Below are positions 21,501-27,419 of a stretch of DNA of 27,419 nt, piece by piece. The translations under genes and the position numbers were made by a program. Positions within the stretch are counted from its first letter, which is position 1. Every line of letters begins with the position of its first letter. This DNA is from 34-65-8 sp963529855 (lineage in GTDB: Bacteria; Pseudomonadota; Alphaproteobacteria; Sphingomonadales; Sphingomonadaceae). Below the pieces are notes generated by a model that searched no databases, was not told the DNA's origin, and was given only the letters and a program-made list of their open reading frames with translations. The stretch covers positions 1-27,419 of the forward strand of contig CAURZK010000011.1 in assembly GCA_963529855.1 (NCBI GenBank), read 5' to 3'.

Positions 21501-21875
21501 ATGGCGAGCTATGTCAAGCGCACCATCCGCCTCAATCCTTCGCAGGCACGGTCGCTGTCCGGCATCGCCGACCGGCGCGGATTGTCGGAGTATGCCATGC
21601 TCCTGAAAGTGATCGACGCGGGCTTTCTTTCGGTCCTGCAGGGCACAGACAAGGAAACCGATCTCGCCGAACTGGCGCGCGAGATCGGGGCGATATCGGA
21701 GCGCCTCGCCGAAGCCGAACGGGTGCTCGACCGCACCCTGTTCACCGCCTGTGCGGCCTACGCTTACGCCCGCCATGCCGCGCTGGGCACGAAGAAATCC
21801 GACGAGACAATCGCAGCCGAAGCGCGCGCCGCATTCGAGCGCCAGCGCTCGCTCGCTCTGGAGATTGAGCCATGA
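21501..21875 (+). CDS. Mobilization accessory protein, ribbon-helix-helix-like
   Basis: The 124-residue protein begins ASYVKRTIRLNPSQARSLSGIADRRGLSEYAMLLKVIDAGF, a pattern like the ribbon-helix-helix DNA-binding domains of MobC/TrwA-type relaxosome proteins. The remainder is helical (DLAELAREIGAISERLAEAERVLDR). It would bind the nearby oriT and help the relaxase. ATG at 21501 has GGAGG five bases upstream; a longer start at 21378 is less likely because it would cover the GC-rich hairpins. The stop overlaps the traD ATG. Confidence 0.65.
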   Translation: MASYVKRTIRLNPSQARSLSGIADRRGLSEYAMLLKVIDAGFLSVLQGTDKETDLAELAREIGAISERLAEAERVLDRTLFTACAAYAYARHAALGTKKSDETIAAEARAAFERQRSLALEIEP

Positions 21876-23692
21876 CCATGGGAGTAGATTTTGTCACCCG
21901 CGCACATGCCCTCTGGCGTGTGCGCATGGCGCAATGGCAGCAGCGCTTCGGCTTCTTTTCGAAGCTGATCCTTGTCGCAACCGTAGCCGGGGCGATCATC
22001 GCGCCGCAGTTCATGATGCTCCCCGCAGAGCTCAAGGTTGCAGGCCAGTGCCTCGGTGCAAAACTGCTCGCCATGCTTGGTGAAATGGCGGGCAAGGACA
22101 TGATGATGAACGTCTCGATGGAGGGCAAACACTGGACCGTTTCCGCGTCCGGCTTTGCCAGCGATCCGTTCATTGAAGACGCGCTCTGGAAAGCCGTGAA
22201 GGTATCGAGCGGAGGCGCGTTCCTCGGTCTCGTCATTGGCGTTCTCGCGGTCTGGCTGATCCAACGCACCATGTCTGCACAAGGCAAGGATACGCTGGCC
22301 GACCGGGTGCTTGGCGGGACCCGACTGGCAAGCGAAGACGACGTAGCTTCGCAGACTGCGCAGTATTGTGGCGCGAATGCCCTGCGCATCGGGCCGGTCC
22401 CCGTTCCGCGCCGGATCGAGACCCGTCACTTTGCCTTTCTCGGCACCACCGGCAGCGGCAAGACCACTGCACTTCGCCAGATGCTTGATGGCATCGAGAG
22501 GCGTGGTGAAGCGGCGCTGGTTTATGACACATCGGGGGAGTTCATCGCGCACTATTACAACCCCGCGCGCGGCGACATCATCCTCAATCCATTCGACGCG
22601 CGGTGCGCCTTCTGGACGCCCTTCGACGAGATATCGCACCCCGCCGATGCGGACCGGATAGCCCGCCAGCTGGTCTCGGAAACCAGCAGTCAGGATGACG
22701 ATGTCTGGCTCGAAACAAGCCGCATTCTCGTCGCCAACATGATCCGCTCGCTCTGGGCGGAGAAGAACTGCAGCCTCGAAGCTTTGCTCGAAGCCTTGCA
22801 GGTCAAGGACAAGGAGCAGTTGAAGGAGTGGCTGGGGCATACGTCGTCGGCCCGCACCTTTGCCAACGACGCCGACCGCGCCACCGGCAGCGTGCTGTTC
22901 ATGCTCGCCAAGGCTGCAAACCTTCTCCAGTTCCTGAAGGTCGAGGATGAAGGAGAGGACCGCTTCGCCTTCCGCGACTTCATCGCGAAGCTGGACGAGT
23001 GCGAGGGCGCAAAGCCGTGGATCTTCGTCCCTCGCAAGGAAGACTATTTCGAAGCTTCCAAGCCGCTCATGGCATGCTGGCTCGAATGCGCGGCGAGCGC
23101 CGTTCTTGGACTGTCGCCCTCGCCCGACCGCCGCATCTGGTTCGTGCTCGACGAACTGGCGGATTTGCCCCGCGTCGAGAACCTTGCCCGTCTGCTGCCC
23201 GAAGGTCGCAAGTTTGGTGCGGCCATCGTGCTCACCTTCCAGGCGCTCGGGCAGATGCGCAACCGCTATGGTGCGAACATCGCCGAGGCCATGCTCGCAT
23301 GCTGCAATACCAAGCTGTTCCTGCAAACCGTCGATCAGGAAACGCGCAAGTGGGCGAGCGAGACCATCGGCCAGTGCGAGGTCGAATTGCGCGTTGCCAC
23401 CGACACGTTGTCGATTGGCAGCGAAGTACCGCGCACGACCATCGCCACCCAGCGGCAATTCCGTCCTGCCGTGCTAGAAAGCGAACTGCGGCTTGCCCCA
23501 CATCAGGGCTATCTGCTTCTTCCCGATGGTCTGCCGGTAGCCCGCATCGGTCTTACCGCTGATCACATCGCCCGGCGTGGCGAACCTCGCCAGCCTGCCT
23601 ACGTGCCAGGCGATCCGGCGGGCACGCTGTGGAGCCGGGTCAGCGAGATCGCGAAAGGTGCCGAGCCTGATGCCAAACCGGGACCGGTTTAG
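21872..23692 (+). CDS. traD: Type IV coupling protein TraD
   Basis: The 606-residue inner-membrane ATPase links relaxosome to secretion channel. It has two N-terminal membrane helices (about residues 31-50 and 113-131) and a cytoplasmic motor. Walker A is GTTGSGKTT (residues 191-199) and Walker B is IWFVLDELADLP. TraD-type signature segments include DADRIARQL and FGAAIVLTFQALGQMRNRYG. It starts within the stop of the preceding gene (ATGA) and ends one base into the GTG of traI, so the three are one coupled operon. Confidence 0.94.
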   Translation: MTMGVDFVTRAHALWRVRMAQWQQRFGFFSKLILVATVAGAIIAPQFMMLPAELKVAGQCLGAKLLAMLGEMAGKDMMMNVSMEGKHWTVSASGFASDPFIEDALWKAVKVSSGGAFLGLVIGVLAVWLIQRTMSAQGKDTLADRVLGGTRLASEDDVASQTAQYCGANALRIGPVPVPRRIETRHFAFLGTTGSGKTTALRQMLDGIERRGEAALVYDTSGEFIAHYYNPARGDIILNPFDARCAFWTPFDEISHPADADRIARQLVSETSSQDDDVWLETSRILVANMIRSLWAEKNCSLEALLEALQVKDKEQLKEWLGHTSSARTFANDADRATGSVLFMLAKAANLLQFLKVEDEGEDRFAFRDFIAKLDECEGAKPWIFVPRKEDYFEASKPLMACWLECAASAVLGLSPSPDRRIWFVLDELADLPRVENLARLLPEGRKFGAAIVLTFQALGQMRNRYGANIAEAMLACCNTKLFLQTVDQETRKWASETIGQCEVELRVATDTLSIGSEVPRTTIATQRQFRPAVLESELRLAPHQGYLLLPDGLPVARIGLTADHIARRGEPRQPAYVPGDPAGTLWSRVSEIAKGAEPDAKPGPV

Positions 23693-26439
23693 TGGTCGCC
23701 TCGGTCTCGGCCCTGTCGAGTGCCGGTCAGGCGGCCAGCTATTATGAGGCCGACGATTACTACGCCGAAGGTGGCATGGCTCCGTCCGAGTGGTTTGGCG
23801 AGGCAGCGGAAAAGCTGGGCCTGTCGGGCGAGGTCGATCGCGAGAAATTTGCTGAATTGCTTGAAGGCCGGATTGCCGGGCAGCAGCTCGGCACCACGCG
23901 TGATGGCAAAGTCGAACACCGGCCAGGCTGGGACATTACCTTGTCCGCACCCAAGTCAGTCTCGATCATGGCCGAGGTCGCCGGAGACAAGCGGCTGATC
24001 AAGGCGCATGGCGCGGCGGTGAAGGTTGCGCTCGCCCATGTCGAGAAGCACATGGCGGCGACCCGGATCAGGCAAGGCGGCGAGGTCCGGCGGGAAGCGA
24101 CCGGCAATCTCGCCATCGCCACCTTCCGCCATGCGACAAGCCGGGCACAGGACCCGCAGCTCCACACCCACGGCGTGATCATCAACGCGACACAGGACAA
24201 GGACGGCAACTGGCGCAGCCTGGAGCCGCGCGCCTTCTATCAGTTGCAGAAGGAAATCGGCGCGATCTACCGACAGGAGCTGGCGCACGGAGTTGCCGCG
24301 CTGGGTTACCGGATAGATGCGAGCAAGGACTCGCTCTTCGAGATCGCAGGCGTTCCGGAGAAGGCTAGCGATGCGCTGAGCCAGCGCACAGCAGCAATCG
24401 ATGCCCGGCTTGCCGAGCGGGGCACCAGTCGTGCGGAGGCGAGCGCTGCCGAAAAGCAGATCGCCGCGCTCGATACGCGTGAGGCCAAGACCAGTGCGGA
24501 CCATCGCACCTTGCGCGCCGACTGGCGGGCGACTGCCGATGCCAACGGTTTCGACAAGGCAGCGCGAGACAGGCTGATCGGTGAAGCGAGGGAGCGGGCG
24601 CGGAGCAGCGAAGCAACTGCCAGCCCGGAATTGCTGGCGCGGAAGGCGGTGGCTTGGGCCGCTGCCAAGCTGTCCGAACGCGAGGCCGTTTTTGCGGCCA
24701 CCTCGCTCGCCCGCGAAGCCGGGGACTATGCCTTTGGGAAGGCCGGGCATCGCGCAATCAGCGCAGCAATTGTCAAGGCGGGAGAGCGCGGCGAGCTTTT
24801 CCAGCGCACTTTTCTCGACCGGCGCGGGGCGGAGTTTGCCGGGTTCACGACCCCGCAGGCCATCGAGACCGAGCGCGCCATGTTGCGGCTTGAGCAAGCC
24901 GGGCGCGGCATGGCGCAATCGCTCGCCACGCCGGTAGCAGCAGCACGGACGATTGAGCGCGCTGCACGGCAGTCAGCCCGATCCGGCTATGCCTGGACTG
25001 AGGACCAGAAGCGCGCGACGGCAGACCTGCTCACTTCGCGCGACCGCGTTGCCGCCGTCCAAGGCTACGCCGGGACCGCCAAAACCACCACAGTTCTCGC
25101 GACCTATGTCCGTGAGGCCCGGCGTCATGGGCTCGCCGTTACTGCGCTTGCGCCGACAGCATCGGCGGCGACCGTTCTTGGGGATGCGCTCGGCCTGCGT
25201 GGCGATACGGTGGCGCGGCATTTGCTGGCACCCGAGGCAAAGACGGCGGGCCAGGACGCTGTCTGGATTGTCGATGAGGCCTCGATGCTTTCAGCTTACG
25301 ACATGGCAAAGCTCTTGACCCGTGCCGACAAGGCAGGAGCCCGGCTTGTTCTGGTCGGCGACGTCAAGCAGCTGGGCTCGGTCGGCGCGGGTGCCGCCTT
25401 TGCCCAGTTGCAGCAGGCAGGCATGGCGACCGCGAAACTTGCCGATGTGGTCCGGCAGACCAATGCCGCGACCCGCGAAGCCGTCATGGCCTCGATAGAG
25501 GGTCACGCGGGCAAGGCCCTGGCCGCGCTTGAACGTGGCGGCGGCAAGGTGATCGAGGGCGCAACGCCAGATGAGCGCCTTGGGGCGATGGCCCGGCACT
25601 ATCTGACTTTGTCGCCCTCAGAGCGCGCGCGAACCCTGGTCATCGAGCCATCGCGCGAGGGCCGCGACAAGCTCACTTACATGATCCGCACGAAACTGAC
25701 CGGGCGCGGTGAGCTGTCGGCGGAGGCCGTGCGGTTCGAAGCGCTGGAGGCGAAGGGTCTGACCCGCGCCGAAGCGCGCGAGGCGGCCAGCTATGCTATC
25801 GGCGATATTGTCCGGTTCAACCGCGACTATGCCGCCAAGGGCGTGCGGCGCTGCGAAAGCTTCGCGATTGCCGCTATCGATCCCGAGCGCGGGCGCATTG
25901 CTCTGGAAGACAGTAATGGCCGGTCGCTGGACTGGCATCCCCGGCAGTGGGGCGCTGGCAAAGCCGAGGTGTTCGAGCCAAAGCCGATGGAGCTGCGCGC
26001 TGGCGACCGCGTGCAGTTCACCCGCAACGACCGGGAAGCGGGACGGGTGAATGGCCTTGGAGGCACGGTTTCACGTATCGATCCTGACCGGGGCCGGGCA
26101 ACCGTGAAGCTCACCAACGGACGTGAGCAGAAGCTCGATTTCTCCGATCTTCGCGACACCCATTTGCGGCATGCCTATGTGCAGACAGCGCACGCCGCGC
26201 AGGGCCAGACCGCCGAACGCGTCCTGATTCACGCCGACAGCCGCTCCACCAATCTGGTCGATCAGAAGATGTTCTATGTCGCGCTGTCGCGCGCCAGGAC
26301 AGACGCTGTGGTTGTCACCGACAACAAGGACCGGCTTGTCCGCGCAATCTACGAGCGCGCTGGCGAAAAGCAGACGGCCATGACCGCGAGTACTCCCGAA
26401 GCCGGAAAATCGAAGGCAATAGGTTCTGGGTTGGGCTGA
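23692..26439 (+). CDS. traI: MobF relaxase-helicase TraI (TrwC-like)
   Basis: This 915-residue conjugative relaxase nicks oriT and unwinds the strand. The relaxase domain has N-terminal tyrosines in YYEADDYY (Y17, Y18, Y23, Y24) and the three-His metal site H147, H158, H160 (FRHATSR, QLHTHGVI). The helicase part has Walker A GYAGTAKTT (about 458-466), Walker B VWIVDEAS, and late SF1 motifs HAAQGQTAERV and FYVALSRARTD. The start is GTG at 23692, overlapping the traD stop; it lacks a few residues usual before SVSAL-type starts but keeps all catalytic residues. Length is normal for MobF proteins without long C-terminal extensions. Confidence 0.95.
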   Translation: MVASVSALSSAGQAASYYEADDYYAEGGMAPSEWFGEAAEKLGLSGEVDREKFAELLEGRIAGQQLGTTRDGKVEHRPGWDITLSAPKSVSIMAEVAGDKRLIKAHGAAVKVALAHVEKHMAATRIRQGGEVRREATGNLAIATFRHATSRAQDPQLHTHGVIINATQDKDGNWRSLEPRAFYQLQKEIGAIYRQELAHGVAALGYRIDASKDSLFEIAGVPEKASDALSQRTAAIDARLAERGTSRAEASAAEKQIAALDTREAKTSADHRTLRADWRATADANGFDKAARDRLIGEARERARSSEATASPELLARKAVAWAAAKLSEREAVFAATSLAREAGDYAFGKAGHRAISAAIVKAGERGELFQRTFLDRRGAEFAGFTTPQAIETERAMLRLEQAGRGMAQSLATPVAAARTIERAARQSARSGYAWTEDQKRATADLLTSRDRVAAVQGYAGTAKTTTVLATYVREARRHGLAVTALAPTASAATVLGDALGLRGDTVARHLLAPEAKTAGQDAVWIVDEASMLSAYDMAKLLTRADKAGARLVLVGDVKQLGSVGAGAAFAQLQQAGMATAKLADVVRQTNAATREAVMASIEGHAGKALAALERGGGKVIEGATPDERLGAMARHYLTLSPSERARTLVIEPSREGRDKLTYMIRTKLTGRGELSAEAVRFEALEAKGLTRAEAREAASYAIGDIVRFNRDYAAKGVRRCESFAIAAIDPERGRIALEDSNGRSLDWHPRQWGAGKAEVFEPKPMELRAGDRVQFTRNDREAGRVNGLGGTVSRIDPDRGRATVKLTNGREQKLDFSDLRDTHLRHAYVQTAHAAQGQTAERVLIHADSRSTNLVDQKMFYVALSRARTDAVVVTDNKDRLVRAIYERAGEKQTAMTASTPEAGKSKAIGSGLG

Positions 26440-26659
26440 TAAAAGGCTCTGGCGGCGGAAAACCATGGCATCCTTCGTCCTGCCGTTGGAATGACCGCTC
26501 CTCTTCGACAGGCCGTGCCAGGCGGGATCAACAGCCTGCCCGCTCCATTCGGGCTCACGCCCTCCCGTGTTGCCTGTTTCGCGTAACCGCTGACCTGCCC
26601 GGCCATTCCGGCCCGTCCCTTCATCCGCGTTCCCAACGAATGGACGAAGGATTTTCACC

Positions 26660-27406
26660 ATGGCCAGCACCAAAAACACCAGCATCTATGATACGATCAC
26701 CAACCAGATCATTACCGCCCTTGAACACGGTACTGAAGATTTCTCCCTACCTTGGCATCGAAGCACTGCGCCGCTTGCGCGACCCGTCAACGCGGCCACG
26801 CACAAGGCCTATCGCGGGGTCAACGTGCTAGCCCTTTGGGCTAGCGCAGAGGCGCAAAACTTTGGCCATGGGCTCTGGGCGACCTATCGCCAATGGCAGT
26901 CGCTTGGTGCTCAGGTTCGCAAGGGCGAGAAGGCTTCGCCCATCGTGTTCTACAAGATCTTCGACAAGCGCGAGGACGATCAGGCCGAGGAAAGAGACAG
27001 TTCGACCCGCATCTTCGCGCAGGCCTCGCACGTGTTTAACGCTAGCCAGGTCGAAGGCTATACCCTGCCGGAAGTACCGGATGGCGAAGACTTCGACCCT
27101 ATCCTGCAGGCGGATGCCTTCGTTGCGGGCACAGGTGCCAGCGTGCGCATCCATGGCGACAGCGCCCACTACACCCCCTCTACCGACACGATCACCATGC
27201 CCGACCGCGAGCGGTTCTTCGCAACGGCCAGCGGCAGCGCGGCGCAGAACTGGTACGCAACCTTGATGCACGAGCTCATCCATTGGTCTGGCGCTGACCA
27301 TCGTCTTGCCCGGACATTCGGCAAGCGGTTCGGTGACGATGCCTATGCCATGGAAGAACTTGTGGCCTTATCTGGACAGTCTGCGCCGTCCGCAACATTG
27401 CAGTAA
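26660..27406 (+). CDS. ardC: ArdC-like antirestriction protein, altered C-terminus
   Basis: The 248-residue protein has an ssDNA-binding DUF1738-like N-terminal domain (YDTITNQIITALEHGT, then AYRGVNVLALWASAEAQNFGHGLWATYRQWQSLGAQVRKGEKASPIVFYKI). A zinc-metallopeptidase domain follows with the HELIH motif (LMHELIHWSGADHRL) and MEELVA. ArdC protects incoming single-stranded DNA from restriction. Family members continue past ELVAELGAAFLCADL to about 290-310 residues. Here the frame changes after ELVA and stops shortly after (SGQSAPSATLQ). The third zinc ligand, the Glu in EELVA, is retained, but the last helices are lost. AAGGA precedes the ATG. Confidence 0.82.
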   Translation: MASTKNTSIYDTITNQIITALEHGTEDFSLPWHRSTAPLARPVNAATHKAYRGVNVLALWASAEAQNFGHGLWATYRQWQSLGAQVRKGEKASPIVFYKIFDKREDDQAEERDSSTRIFAQASHVFNASQVEGYTLPEVPDGEDFDPILQADAFVAGTGASVRIHGDSAHYTPSTDTITMPDRERFFATASGSAAQNWYATLMHELIHWSGADHRLARTFGKRFGDDAYAMEELVALSGQSAPSATLQ

Positions 27407-27419
27407 GGTCGGCGATGGA

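Noticed and set aside
21764..23458. 564-residue open frame antisense to traD
   Set aside because: TraD on the plus strand has full Walker motifs; the antisense frame has none.

Overview
The window is GC-rich DNA that looks alphaproteobacterial, most likely from a sphingomonad or Erythrobacter-type host. Three things point there: an F-type traA-traL-traE-traK gene order with a traD/MobF-traI pair, a Tat-exported CopA with CopB, and SOS boxes of the alphaproteobacterial form GTTC-N7-GTTC. Nearly everything here is accessory: remnants of at least two integrative/conjugative elements plus a copper-resistance cargo block.

Layout. 1-2101: an IS3-family insertion sequence without its left end, lying in a tyrosine integrase gene whose 3' half is gone. 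2157-10931: metal-resistance block. Leftward genes are a methyltransferase, a DUF411 protein and a small truncated membrane protein. Rightward genes are a CnrY-like anti-sigma, a CnrX-like metal sensor and an ECF sigma factor; then copA, copB, an NTF2-like periplasmic protein and a PepSY membrane protein; then a DUF2231 membrane protein and a His/Met-tailed lipoprotein. 11217-16564: conjugation region with two regulators, traA, traL, traE, a truncated traK joined tail to tail with a truncated Toprim primase, a lytic transglycosylase, a membrane-anchored thermonuclease and a DUF6961-like protein. 16585-17998: a complete tyrosine integrase beside a 25-bp tRNA 3'-end fragment (probable att site). 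18202-20175: a nucleotidyltransferase-fold protein, a small hypothetical and a possible PD-(D/E)XK nuclease. 20550-27406: AlpA-like regulator, a ribbon-helix-helix-like mobilization protein, coupling protein TraD, MobF relaxase TraI and an ArdC-like antirestriction protein with an altered C-terminus.

Two regulatory networks can be read from the DNA. First, four sites fit AGGG-N16-CGTA. They lie before the sigma operon (3774-3797), before copA (5131-5154), before the DUF2231 gene (9764-9787) and, on the minus strand, before the methyltransferase operon (3734-3757). I propose that the ECF sigma encoded at 4571-5131 drives all four units. The sensor keeps all five metal ligands of CnrX (H37, H41, E58, H114, M118) at exactly the CnrX spacing, so a Co/Ni-type sensing complex appears to control a copper-resistance set. 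Second, four perfect GAAC-N7-GAAC LexA boxes sit before the HTH regulator, traA, the transglycosylase/primase divergent pair and the right-hand AlpA gene. Each has a TTTCCTACAG companion motif in the orientation of the nearby gene. This suggests direct SOS control of conjugation functions.

The element is probably not transfer-competent as it stands: traK and the primase are both cut at one junction near 14290, and the rest of the F-type assembly genes are not in the window.
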